Of a stretch of 64,000 bases of DNA, positions 32,078 through 42,860 are shown piece by piece. Origin of the DNA: Armigeres subalbatus (lineage: Eukaryota; Arthropoda; Insecta; Diptera; Culicidae); the NCBI RefSeq assembly GCF_024139115.2, contig NC_085140.1, positions 426,955,781 to 427,019,780 of the forward strand. The letters are read 5' to 3'. The translations under genes were made by a program, and so were the position numbers. The notes under the pieces are model-generated. The model searched no databases. It was given only the letters and a program-made list of their open reading frames with translations, and had not been told where the DNA came from. Position 1 is the stretch's first letter. Each line of letters starts with the position of its first letter.

Positions 32078-34770
32078 TTTCCTTTTAAGAGGCTCGGAAT
32101 TTTTCTTTCAAGAGGCTCCGAATTCTTCTTTCAAGAGGCTCGGAAGCCTCTTTTCAAGAGGCTTAGAAGCCTCCTTTCAAGAGGCTCGGAAGCCTCCTTT
32201 CAAGAGGTTCAAGCCTCCTTTCAAGGGGGCTCGGTAGCCTTCTTTCAAGAGGCTCGGAAGCCTCCTTTCAAGAGGCTCGGAAGCCTCCTTTCAAAAGGCT
32301 CGGAAGCCTCCTTCCAAGAGGCTCGGAAGCCTCCTTTCAAGAGGCTCGGAAGCCTCCTTTCAAGAGGCTCGGAAGCCTCCTTTCAAGAGGCTCGGAAGCC
32401 TCCTTCCAAGAGGCTCGGAAGCCTCCCATCAAGAGGCTCGGAGGCCTCCCATCAAGAGGCCTAGAGGCCTCCCATCAAGAGGCTCGAATCCCTCCCAACA
32501 AGAGGCTCGGAAGCCTTTTTTCAAGAGGCTCGGAAGCCTCCTTTCAAGAGGCTCAGAAGCCTCATTTCGAAAAGTTCGGAAGCCTTCATTCAAGAGGCTC
32601 GGAAGTTTCCTTTTAAGAGGCTCGGATTTTTCTTTCAAGAGGCTCGGAATTCTTCTTTCAAGTGGCTCGGAAGTCTCTTTTCAAGATGCTCGGAAGCCTC
32701 CTTTCAAGAGGCTCGGAAGCCTCATTTCAAAAAATTCGGTAGCCTTAATTCAAGAGGCTCGGAAGTTTCCTTTTAAGAGGCTCGTAAGTTTCCTTTTAAG
32801 AGGCTCGGAATTCTTCTTTCAAGTGGCTCGGAAGCCTCTTTTCAAGATGCTCGGAAGCCTCCTTCAAGAGGCTCGGAAGCCTTCTTTCAAGAGGCTCGGA
32901 AGCTTTCTTTCAAGAGGCTCGGAAGTTTCCTTTTAAGAGGGTCGGAATGTTTCTTTCAAAAGGTTCTGAATTCTTCTTTCAAGAAGCTCGGAAGCCTCCT
33001 TTCAAGAGGCTCGTAAGCCTTCTTTCAAGAGGCTTGGAAGCCTCCTTTCAAGAGACTTGGAAGCCTCCTTTCAAGAAGCTTGGAAGCCTCCTTTCAAGAG
33101 GCTCAGAAGACTCCTTTTAAGAGGTTCGGAAGCCTCCTTTCAAGAGGCTCGGAAGCCTCCTTTCAAGAGGCTCGGAAGCCTCCTTTCAAGAGGCTCGGAA
33201 GCCTCCTTTCAAGAGGCTCGCGAGCCTCCTCTCAAGAGGCTCGGAGCCTCCTTTCAAGAGGCTCGGAAGCCTCCTTTCAAGAGGCTCGGAAGCCTCCTTT
33301 CAAGAGGCCTCAGAAGCCTCCCTTCAAGAGGCCTGGAAGCCTCCTTTCAAGAGGCCTGGATGCCTCCTTCAAAGAGGCCTCAAGCTTCCATTTCAAGAGG
33401 CCTGAAGCCTCCTTTCAAGAGGCCTCAAGCCTCCTTTCAAGAGGCTCAGGCCTCCTTTCAAGAGGCCTGGAAGCCTCCTTTCAAGAGGCCTCAAAGTCTC
33501 CTTTCAAGAGGCTCGGAAGTCTCCTTTCAAGAGGCTCGGAAGCTTCCTTTCAAGAGGCTTGGAAGCTTGCTTTCAAGAGGCTCGGAAGCCTCCTTTCAAG
33601 AGGCTCGGAAGCCTCCTTTCAAGAGGCTCGGAAGCCTCCTTTCAAGAGGCTCGGAGGCCTCCCATCAATAGGCTCGGAAGCCTCCCATCAAGAGGCTCGA
33701 AAGCCTCCTTTCAAGAGGCTTGGAAGCCTCCTTTCAAGAGGCTTGGAAGCCTCCTTTCAAGAGGTTTGGAAGCCTCCTTTCAAGAGGCTTGGAAGCCTCC
33801 TTTCAAAAGGCTTGGAACCCTCCTTTCAAGAGGATTGGAAGCCTCCTTTCAAGAGGCTCGGAAGCCTCCTTCCAAGAGGCTCGGAAGCCTCCTTTAAAGA
33901 CGCTCGAAGGCCTCCCATCAAGAGGCTCGGAAGCCTCCTTTCAAGAGGCTCGGAAGCCTCCTTTCAAGAGGCTCGGAAGCCTCCTTTCAAGAGGCTCGGA
34001 AGCCTCCTTTCAAGAGGCTCGGAAGCCTCCTTTCAAGAGGCTCGGAAGCCTCCTTTCAAGAGGCCTCAAGCCTCCTTTCAAGAGGCCTGAAGCCTCCTTC
34101 AAGAGGCTCAAGCCTCCTTTCAAGAGGCCTCAAGCCTCCTTTCAAGAGGCCTCAGAAGCCTCCTTTCAAGAGACTCGAAGCCTCCTTTCAAGAGGCCTGG
34201 AAGCCTCCTTTCAAGAGGCCTGAAGCCTCCTTTCAAGAGGCCTGGAAGCCTCCTTTCAAGAGGCCTGAAGCCTCCTTTCAAGAGGCTCTGGAAGCCTCCT
34301 GTCAAGAGGCCTGGAAGGCTCCTTTCAAGAGGATCGGAAGCCTCCTGTCAAGAGGCCTGAAGCCTCCTTTCAAGAGGATCGAAGCCTCCTTCAAGAGGCC
34401 TGGAAGCCTCCTTTCAAGAGCCTCAAGCCTCCTTTCAAGAAGCCTGGAAGCCTCCTTTCAAGAGGCTCGAATGCCTCCATTCAAGAGGCTTGGCAGCCTC
34501 CTTTCAAGAGGCCTGGAAGCCTCCTTCAAGAGGCCTGGAAGCCTACTTCAAGAGGCCTGGAAGCCTCCTTTCAAGAGGCTCGAAAGCCTCCTTTCAAGAG
34601 GCTCGGAAGCCTCCTTTCAAGAGGCTCGGAAGCTTCCTTTCAAGAGGCTCGGAAGCCTCCTTTCAAGAGGCTCGGAAGCCTCCTTTCAAGAGACTCGGAA
34701 GCCTCCTTTCAAGAGGCTCGGAAGCCTCCTTTCAAGAGGCTCGGAAGCCTCCTTTCAAAAAGCTCGGAAA
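32078..34770 (+). repeat. 23-bp hairpin-unit tandem array, block A3
   Basis: Mostly regular CGGA units, with variant stretches at 33305-33500 and 34060-34570 where the junction reads GGCCTCAAGCC, GGCCTGAAGCC or GGCCTGGAAGCC. In those stretches the stem has gained a C:G step while the loop changed. Near 32400-32520 the spacer reads CATCAAGAGG in place of TTTCAAGAGG. The array ends at about 34770 in decayed GGAATTTCC-type sequence. Confidence 0.92.
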
Positions 34771-35890
34771 ATTTCCAATAACTTTCCTAAAATAATTCGT
34801 AAATCAATTTCCGAAGGAATTATCGAAGAAATTTCTGAAGGAATTTCCGAAAAAAAATTCTGAGGTTTTTCTAAAGGAATTTTTGAAAAAGCAAGTTCTG
34901 AAGAAATTCTTAGAATTCCTGTTTTCAGAGTTTTCGAATAAATATCTGATAAAATTGATCTAAGGAGCTGAAAAGCTTCACGCTCGCTCCAAATGAATCA
35001 TATACAAAATGATAATACGTATCTGTCGATATGAATAAGTGAGAGTGAAAAATAAATAATTAATTATAAGCCTACAAAACCTCAGTATCGCTAACGAACG
35101 AAAAAATCAACTTTTTTGCGGCAATGGGAATGAGGGAAAAATGGTTATCTCTTATCAGATCTGATGATTTCTCGGTTAAAATCTGCGTGAGTGAGTATTC
35201 TCTGCTCGTGAGAATGAATGAGAATTACGATCCCTGCTCACAAGTGTCCTCCGGTATAAATCATTTGTGCATAATTCTGCAACTGGCAACATCTGATGAT
35301 TCTTCACCACCTACGCATCCTTTTGTGTATAGTGCTGGACCAAATGAGACTCGTCCAGTTTAAATCCACGGATCGAAACGTTGGCATTAATTTAAAATTA
35401 TCAACATTTTCATGTGATTGGAAGCTGAAACTCTGATTGATTATATCAAATCCAAGCAAAATCCTTAAAAAGTTTAAATCATTATGTTTGACTGTTTGAC
35501 AACTATTTCAATACAGGTTTGTTCGATCAATATTTTTTCAATCAAATACCAAGCATTATGGCACGATTACAATTAGCTCTTGAAACTTGTTTTGCGATTT
35601 GTTAGACGTTAATTTTAGTATTCTTTCGAACGGTTTAAAGTTTTCATGAAGATTCATAACAGTTTCTGAGATATGAAGAGTGGAAACATTTTCCGTTTTT
35701 GGCCCAATCTTACCTTCTAGGCCCAATGTCACTCCGAACGACGGTATATTAAAACAGTCGAAGATTCGGGTATATTAAAATAGGAAAAATCCCTTTTTCC
35801 CATATTGTCGAAGGCATGTGCAATTTTACAATCCAAATCTTGATAAAAATATGTCTAATTTTGGTTATTTCTGTTAGTTTTTCAGGTGCC
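34771..35890. other. Decayed repeat border, then gene-free stretch
   Basis: 34771-34930 is GAATTTCCGAAGGAATT-type decayed repeat. 34960-35260 shares phrases (TGAGAATTACGATCCCTG, AAAAATGGTTATCTCT) with 45230-45360 (TGAGGATTACGAATCCTG, AAAAATGGTTGTCACT), so a dispersed repeat is present. The remainder is AT-rich with nothing recognised. Confidence 0.45.
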
Positions 35891-36500
35891 ACATTTCTTC
35901 CTCCAGCCGTTCGTGATCGGCCGGAGCTTTTTCGTGTAAATAAGGCTAAACCGTGAATAATACTGAATAATTTGAGCGGTGGGAAAAAATAGTTCCATCC
36001 TCAATCGGTGCGCATCAAATCTCCAATGGAATGCTGCCCGCGGTGCATGTGTTGCAAACGGTTTTCGTTTTCGAGTGTCGCTTATCACGCGGAATCAGCG
36101 ACGCCTCGCTTCTGTCGTCGCAGCGTGTGGATCAAGATTCACCGCCTTGCGTAATGTGATAAGGTGCCTAACTAAGCGGTATTTAAAACTCGCGATGTGA
36201 ATCGGCGGGGCGCGTGTTGAAATTTTAGTGCTACGGAAAATTAATTTCTTCAAATGAGGTAATCGAAATCATCACACAGTGGTGCTCGTTGGTGATAAAA
36301 AAAATATACTGTCAGTCAGTGAAGGAAACGAATGAAAATTCGCCCCTGATTTATTGTCGATTTTTGCGTTTGCGTTTATGTTGGTGTGCTGGCGCGGTCG
36401 CTGCAGCTGAATAATCAGAAAAAGCTGCATAAGAAAGGCAAACAAAGCGAATACCGAGTGGAAGAAAAAAAAATCGAGTGAAATCCAGCAAGTCAGCAAG
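35891..36500 (+). promoter_or_regulatory. Putative promoter and 5' untranslated region of CenG1A
   Basis: The interval directly before the CenG1A start codon is GC-richer than its surroundings. A tandem initiator-like motif CTGTCAGTCAGTGAAGG lies near 36309-36323 and would give a leader of about 190 bases. No TATA box is evident. The exact start is inference. Confidence 0.4.
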
Positions 36501-36744
36501 ATGAACAACAACGCAACTGGTGGTGGCAGCAACAGCGGAGCGGCGGGTGGAGGCTCCGGTGCGGGAGGCAATAGCTCCCGGGCGCACTTGCAGTCTCTCT
36601 TCAACAACTCGCTGGCCATCCGCCAGGAGATTCAGCGGTTCGAGAGCGTCCACCCGTCGATCTATGCCATCTACCATCTGATCGACCTGTTGGACGACAA
36701 CCAGGTGGCGGCGCAGATACGCGATCACGTCGTCTGCATTGAAG
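36501..36744 (+). CDS. CenG1A: First coding exon of centaurin-gamma 1A (AGAP-type Arf GTPase-activating protein)
   Basis: The ATG at 36501 follows GTCAGCAAG. Residues 1-28 are a low-complexity Asn/Gly/Ser leader. From about residue 37 the sequence [20 protein letters not shown], then IYHLIDLL and IRDHVVCIE, matches the conserved N-terminus that precedes the GTP-binding-like domain in AGAP/centaurin-gamma proteins (vertebrate forms read [12 protein letters not shown]...IREHVI.IED). The exon ends GAAG|GTGAGA at 36744 in phase 1, and the split codon starting with G predicts the family's next residue, Asp. The full protein regulates Arf GTPases and carries GTPase-like, PH, ArfGAP and ankyrin domains; none of those exons is found here. 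The following intron is therefore long (over 27 kb) if the remaining exons lie downstream on this strand. Confidence 0.87.
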
Positions 36745-38870
36745 GTGAGAGTTGTTTTCTGTTTTTGCGGCTGTTGCCTTATTATGGGATCGGGGCAAAA
36801 CGAGATTTTTCAATGTTTATATTGTAGAGGATCTAATTCTATGAAAACCAAGAATATTTTATGCATTATTTCGTATAAAAACTCCAAAACTACGTTCTCA
36901 AAATATGTGATTGCATGCGTGACAGCATTTGCAGAAGACATCGTGGCGTCCCCAAGCTAGGGTTAAAACCATTTTCGTCTGGAAAACTGAAGGAAAAACC
37001 CCTCAATAACATTGTTTACAAACACCACACCCCACTTAAATTCATCAACTTGCTACTTGTCGAGATTGTCCCTCAACATGTACACACATGCATGGCGCGG
37101 CGTGGCGATGTAACCTCGAGTCGAATATATCACAACGGCATTGCATCTGCAAGAAGGTCTTCGTGAAAGTCTCGACCAACGTCGCCGTCGCCGTCGTCAT
37201 CGCAAACTACGATTTTGCGCTTGCCCTCCGCTTATCGAAAGCCATAAAATGCTTCATCTCTATCCATGTCTTCCTCTTCGGACGCTTCTCATATATGTAT
37301 AGTAGGGGTTGGACGTTATGTCTGACGATAAGTTTTAAATCAGCTTTCCTCCGGTCGGCAGCTCCGCTGGCTGCCCGGCAATGGAAATCACTGATTACGT
37401 CATGTTGAGTTACTTCCGAGCTGCTATCTATCTGTTGTGGACGGTGGCGGTAATTCACTGTGGCAAAATTGATGGTTAAAAATGTATATTTTGCTTTTCG
37501 GACATAATCCGAATTTATCAGTACTTAGGCTACTCATTGGAAACTAAATAGATAAAACAACATCTAGAAAATAAAATCATGAACATAAATGTCCCAATCT
37601 GAAAAATTGGAATGAAAAATCAAAAATGTATTATTTTTGAAAATGCATTGAGGAATGCAACATTTCCATCAAGTTTAACACAAGTTTTCCATGGTCAATT
37701 TTGTTACCTCTTCATTAAGAGTTTTTCTTTGAAGTAAGGCAAACTTTTCTGTAAACCAGTGGACCAAGAACTTAGTTAGATTGAATTAAAATCAATTATT
37801 GGCTTGCATTCTTCCAAATTTTATTATATATTCAAATTAGGCTAGAGAATGTGCATTCTTTGTTTCTGAAACTTCTCCGGGACTAAATCCCAGAGAAACT
37901 GATTATGTAATTTCAAATTAAATTTCGGAAAAAATATATTTTGAATTTTATTTCTTGAAGAAATGTACCGTTTTACGGACCGAATACTTTGTCCACCTTT
38001 GTGCTACTGAAATCCCAGTAGTGGTGTCCACTACGGACATGGGCGTTCAAAGGTTATATTGATGAAAGTGAAATTAAGAGAAACTGTCCCAAGCTCGTCG
38101 TCGCCAACGGGCTGAGGTTGGATTCGATAGCTTGTCTACGAACGCAGTCGGTGTGCATGCATAATAATCCGTCGCAGCACAGTGAATGCAAAAGCTCCGC
38201 ATCGAACGAACGACCTTTGCACTGATTGACGGTCCGACTGCAATGAGTTGGCGTTCTCAAGTCGATTATACTCGACCAAGCACTGGACTTCAAAACGACG
38301 CAGCACTTGTGGGGTTGCCCACTTGTTCGCTTAGTTCGACGATGACCACAAGTGCGACGTCGAACGGAATCGGAATGGAATGCAATCAAGTTCCAGCCAA
38401 CCAACGGAGTGTGTGCCCCAGTTGTGTTTTGTTTCCAATTTCCAAGCTGCCAGCAGACCGGCGGCGGAGGTAACTGACCTATGTCGGGTTACTTTCCGAT
38501 GCCACCGTAATGCGTGCAATGTGCCTGAGTGAAGAGGCATCTGTATGGATTCTCATTTACACACTGACTGAGATGTCCCCAAGGGAGACGCACAATGATA
38601 GTCGCCGGGAAGTCTGCCTGCATCGACCGGTGCATCCAAGTTTTTCACAATGGGAATTCTTCAATCGTCAGTGAGTTACTAGCAGCGGTAAGGCACTTTT
38701 AACTTCTGCAAAATCAGCGGTTCTACGGAATTCAATTTTCCCAGACAAAGCCAGCTAAGAGAGAAATATAAACAAGGAAAGCAATTATTCAGTTCTTCTC
38801 CCTACTCATACACCAATTTCGTTTTAAAAGATCTAAAAGAGAAAGAACTTCTTCTATTACATTAAATTGA
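36745..38870 (+). other. Presumed start of the large first intron of CenG1A
   Basis: No further exon is recognised. Two GC-richer islands (37060-37430 and 38080-38480) stand out from AT-rich DNA and lack known repeats; they could hold regulatory elements, which is inference from composition only. Confidence 0.35.
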
Positions 38871-38872
38871 AA

Positions 38873-38933
38873 AAAAAACTCAAAGGTGCAGCCCAATCGG
38901 GTTGTACGCAAAGGTGACGTAGGACTACGTAGC
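38873..38933. repeat. Dispersed repeat (CTCAAAGGTGCAGCCCAATC), copy 1
   Basis: About 60 bp, including GTGACGTAGGACTACGTAGC, recur with few changes at 44605-44662. The core contains the self-complementary word ACGTAGGACTACGT, which also turns up in related form near 42452, 50675, 51913 and 63282. Confidence 0.6.
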
Positions 38934-39236
38934 AATTTGAAATTGATAGTATTTGCCATAATAATTTGTGTCGTTTTATTAACATTGAGCAAACTGCTCG
39001 GAGGCCAACTGAATCAAGAAGTCGAATAGCTGTTCCCAGATGGGTGGACTCTAACCATGGAATTAGCATGACTCATCGGCCGCTTAAGCCACTCGACTGG
39101 CTTTCAGTCGAGGACATCACAATCCTTACTTTGCCACGTACGCTTACATCGCAGGCGAAAACCAAACGTTTCATATAAATATATTTGCATTTGGTTTCAC
39201 GACACTTCTGATTCTGCTTATTTCTCCTTTATTTCG

Positions 39237-40245
39237 GCCATTTTTGAGGATGGTGTCCTCCAAAAAGGTCTTTATACAAAAGAAGGTTGATCCGACAATC
39301 CGATATGAACTTTCTTCAAAGTGCAAAACTCAATCGTAACTAGCAAATTTGATAGCGCGGCGGAGGGAGCTGATGCAATTAATTTGAAAGAATGGAATCC
39401 TCCCTCTCCAGAGGTGAGCCAGCCTAGGGCTGCAAGCCTCTTTAATAAAGAAATAAAAAATAATTAAAAAAAAAAAAGAATGGAATCATTAACAGCAACC
39501 AACATATCACGCTAAAACCGATACCACCGAAACAATCCATTTTCGCAATTAACTCTATCTTTCTATAAAATGCTGGTCCTGAGAAGAACCTTTTTTTTCC
39601 AATGCGTCTTTCCAATAACTAACTGTATCCAAACGCTTGTCAGCACCTTGCGTTGCAATTGTCCGACCGCCACTTGATTTTTCGCTAAGCTTCCACCATT
39701 TGGAATTATTTTCAGCATTACCACTGCTATGCTGCTGTGCCCGCTCCGCTGCATCAAATTTTGTCGAACCGCTCATTCCGCTCTTTCCGCGGAATCCCGA
39801 TCAAATCAAATCCCGGAAAGCAGCTTTCTTGTATTCAATAAATTAAGCCCGTTAGCACCGCCCTTTTGTGATCTGATATAGGTGTAAATATAATGTGCAC
39901 TCATAACGATTATTGAAGGGGCGGGGCTAATGGAATTACTTCATTAGATATAAGAAAGCTGCTTTCTGGCGCGCGCGAGCCATTTTGATCGGGATTCCGC
40001 AGCAGACAACGGACCTTTCGGAGAATGACAAATTCTAAGAATCCTATGAAATTTTCTCGCAAGATTCTGTATTTGGTTATGATATGTTGGTTATCTAAGA
40101 TGCGTATTGTTGCGAGGAAATTTGACTCAATACGAAGTTTCTTCATATTACAAAACATTATCTCTTGGCATCTGTCTACCCGAGCTACCTTCGCCGATGG
40201 GTGGTTGCTGTAGATAGTTTCCACTGAGGTGGCGTCTTCATTGAT
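39237..40245. repeat. Local triplication, copy A
   Basis: Starts near AAAAGAAGGTTGATCCGAC (39280) and includes CACCGAAACAATCCATTTTC, TAACTAACTGTATCCAA, and the foldback at 39791-39998. It ends with the phrase CTAAGATGCGTATTGTTGCG (40096) before copy B starts. A LINE-type tail (39408-39470, AGGGCTGCAAGCCTC then AATAAAG) is inserted in this copy only, within a short duplicated GAATGGAATC. Confidence 0.7.
39791..39998. mobile_element. CpG-rich foldback element, copy A
   Basis: Ends GGAATCCCGATC and GATCGGGATTCC are inverse. Inner arms pair GAAAGCAGCTTTCTTGTA with the region ending AAGAAAGCTGCTTTC, and AAGCCCGTTAGCACCGCCC with GGGGCGGGGCTAATGG. The left arm here lacks the GGCTCGCGCGCGCC segment present in copy B. 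Confidence 0.65.
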
Positions 40246-40979
40246 TTTATGCAAAAGAAGGTTGATCCGACTATCCGAAATAATCTTTCTTTAAAGTACA
40301 AAACTCAATCGTAAATAGCGAATTTGATAGTGCGTCGGAGGGAGATGATGCAGTAAATTTGAATGGATGGGATCATTAGCAGCAACCAAGCTACCACGCC
40401 AAACCCGATGCCACCGAAACAGTCCATTTTCGCAATTAACTCTTTCTTTCCATAAAATGTTGGTTCTGAGAAGAACCAATTTTCTTTTCCCAATGCGGCT
40501 TTCCAATAACTAACTACATCCAATCGCTTGTCAACACCTTGCGTTGCGACTGTCCAACCGCCACTTGATGATTTTTCGCTAAGCCTCTAAAGGTTGAAAT
40601 AAATTTTCAGCATTGCCACACTGCCACCCACTTAGTGCTGCTGTGTCCGCTCCGCTGCATCGAATGTCGAACCGCTCTCTGTGGAATCCCGATCAAAATG
40701 GCTCGCGCGCGCCGAACAGCAGCTTTCTTGTATTTAATAAATTAAGCCCGTTAGCCCCGCCCCTTTGTGATCTGATATGGGTGTGAATATAATGTGCACT
40801 CATAACGATTAATGAAGGGGCGGGGCTAATGGAATTACTTCATTAGATATAAGAAAACTGCTTTTCGGCGCGCGCGAGCCATTTCGATCGGGATTCCGCA
40901 GACAACGGACCATTCGGAGAATGACAAATTCTAAGAATCCTATGAAATTTTCTCGCATCATTCTGAATTTGGTTATGAT
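40246..40979. repeat. Local triplication, copy B
   Basis: Repeats copy A from AAAAGAAGGTTGATCCGAC (40252) to TTTGGTTATGATT. It is then interrupted at 40980 by an inserted segment. Confidence 0.7.
40683..40897. mobile_element. CpG-rich foldback element, copy B
   Basis: Ends GGAATCCCGATCAAAATGGC and its near-inverse (GCCATTTCGATCGGGATTCC). GCTCGCGCGCGCCGAA pairs with TTCGGCGCGCGCGAGC, and the centre is about 50 bp. It is more complete than copy A. Confidence 0.7.
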
Positions 40980-41420
40980 TCGGATTGGATTTGATTTTGA
41001 TTGATTTGGATTTGGATTTGGATTGATTCGCATTCTATACCAGCCCGCCCAGCCCGTTGCTGGGCGGCATGGAGTGCGATCCTCTCGTTTAATAAACAAT
41101 GTGCACTCGCTTGACTGTGGATATACAACAGTAAAGCACATGTGGAGATTGGACAAATAAAGCTTCCGAAAGATATTCAATTTGCAAAAAAGAGAGCTAA
41201 CCGCGGTGGAGGTTGGTACACGGATTCTGATGGCTTTTCCGCAAACGTGACCTTTAAGTGGTCTTGTTGTGTAGGGGTTATCACGCCTATCTAGAGAGTA
41301 GGAGGTTGAGGGTTCGAGTCCCTCCAAGACACGTGGATTCTTTTTCGCAAATTTCATATCAATTTGTCCATTTCGAAACATATGCTGTGCATATGCACAG
41401 CCAAGATATTTAACAAAAAA
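40980..41420 (-). mobile_element. Inserted non-LTR-type segment with (CAAATC)n tail
   Basis: Relative to copy A, 440 bp are inserted between TTTGGTTATGAT and GTTGTTTATCTAAG. On the minus strand the segment ends CCGCCCAGCAACGGGCTGGG followed by a tail of CAATCCAAATCCAAATC repeats, a 3' end style known for I-type LINEs and gecko SINEs of Aedes (remembered, not checked). The tRNA-like sequence at 41260-41332 lies inside it but on the opposite strand. Confidence 0.5.
41260..41332 (+). tRNA. tRNA-like sequence, cloverleaf intact, anticodon AGA (probable pseudogene or SINE head)
   Basis: The acceptor arms GGTCTTG and CAAGACA pair at six of seven positions. The D arm is GTG/CAC; the anticodon stem CCTAT/GTAGG encloses loop CTAGAGA (anticodon AGA). 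The T arm GAGGG/CCCTC encloses TTCGAGT, and box B GGTTCGAGTCC is perfect. AGA would read serine UCU, but true serine tRNAs have a long variable arm and this one has only five bases. The acceptor-end mismatch and the mobile-element context suggest a tRNA-derived sequence; transcription by RNA polymerase III is possible. Confidence 0.5.
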
Positions 41421-42170
41421 AATATGAGATGTTGTTTATCTAAGATGCGTATTGTTGCGAGGAATAACAGGAGAAATTTGACTCAAGACGAAGTTTCTTC
41501 ATATTACCAAACATTATCTCTTGGCATCTGTTTGTCCGAGCGACGTTAACCGATGGGTAATTGCTGTAGAAAGTTTCCACTGAAATGGCGTCTTCATTGA
41601 TTTTATACAAAAGCCACCATTTTATACAAAAGAAGGTTGATCCGACTATCCGAAATAAATTTTCTTCAAACTGCAAAACTCAGTCGTAAATAGCGAATTT
41701 GATAGCGCGTCGGAGGGAGATGATGTAGTGAATTTTAATGGATAGAATCACTAACAGCAACCAAGCTACCACGCCAAAACCGATGCCACCGAAACAGTCA
41801 TTTATTCGTAATTAACTCTTTCTTTTCATAAAATGTTGGTCCTGAGAAGAACGAATTTTCTTTTCCCAATGCTACTTTTCAACTAGCTGACACCACAATT
41901 TGTAATAAATTTTCAGCATCGGCACTGGCGGTGCGGGATCGCAACAGTGATATTTTTATGGTCAACCGTTTCTTCATATGAAATGCTGGTTCGTTGAGGT
42001 TGAATGATCTGCAGCAACACACCGAGCACCACCAGCAATGCGATGGATTTTCTTTGAAAATGTTATTATCGGCTCCGTGATGCTGTGTCCGCTCCGCTGC
42101 GATCGCTTTAATGCGTCCGCTCTGCATAAAATCTTGTTCAAACTGAGGATTAGATCCAAACCCGCAAGTG
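41421..42170. repeat. Local triplication, copy C (end of copy A type unit plus partial third copy)
   Basis: Resumes CTAAGATGCGTATTGTTGCG at 41437, repeats GAAGGTTGATCCGACTATCC at 41632, CACCGAAACAGTCATTT, and a diverged 3' part that no longer carries the foldback. Confidence 0.65.
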
Positions 42171-42687
42171 ATTGATTTTTGATGTCTGTGCTAGTGATGC
42201 ATGTTCGTGATTGGTTAGTTTACCTATTTCTAAACTTTTTATCAATTATCGATAATAAATAGTTAAAAAATAGTATTTTCATATGAATACAAAGAAGCGT
42301 TGACTCATCCTTGATCGAATGGTCCAAAAAAATTGAAAATCCATCGAGAAACGGCTGAGATATTAAAGTTTGAAGTCTATCATATTTTCGTGACGGTCCC
42401 CGATTTTCGCAATCGTAAAGTGTACCCCAATATAGAAAACACAGACGTAGTCCTACGTCAAAAAATCATCACATTGTTAGCCTGAGATTCTAAAATAAAT
42501 CAATAAATAAAGATTATGTAACGAAGAGTCACAATTTGCTGTATTCTATCTTAACGATTCAAAATGTGTTATGTTCTTCCTGTTTCCTGATATAATAGTA
42601 GTGAAGGCAATGCATTTTTATTGGCTTATATAATGAATATTAAGAAGTTAGCCAGCGAAGTGAAGGCTGAAAACCTCTCAAATAAAA
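42171..42687. other. Gene-free stretch with dispersed-repeat fragments
   Basis: 42320-42470 contains AAATCCATCGAGAAA, CGTGACGGTCCCCGATTTTC and GACGTAGTCCTACGTC, matching in style 63165-63300 and the inverse of 50670-50830. A LINE-like tail GGCTGAAAACCTCTCAAATA lies at 42667-42686. Confidence 0.45.
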
Positions 42688-42860
42688 TGATATGGAAATG
42701 CTAATATCATCTTCCAAACTTGGACGTACATGTTCATGATAGCATTAGAGGCGAAAGTATAGAATTGATAGTTCCGTTAGGATACGGCAGGCATGAAGAA
42801 TGTTTTTATAGAAGTCGATTTGAAAGCGAGCGGAGGGCAATATTTGTGATGGCACATATC
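42688..42860. mobile_element. Foldback element, truncated copy in opposite orientation
   Basis: It begins ATGATATGGAAATGCTAATA and continues with the inverse of the central part of the complete element at 43187-43519. The right arm is missing. Confidence 0.7.

Noticed and set aside
27203..34770. CRISPR-like regular repeats
   Set aside because: Units are head-to-tail with no unique spacers, the genome is eukaryotic, and no cas genes are present.
36272..36728. Minus frames of 115 and 125 codons opposite the CenG1A exon
   Set aside because: They are antisense to a conserved coding exon and have biased composition from the Gly/Ser/Asn leader.
40809..41381. 190-codon minus frame
   Set aside because: It runs through a foldback, a simple-repeat tail and the tRNA-like sequence, so it cannot be one protein.
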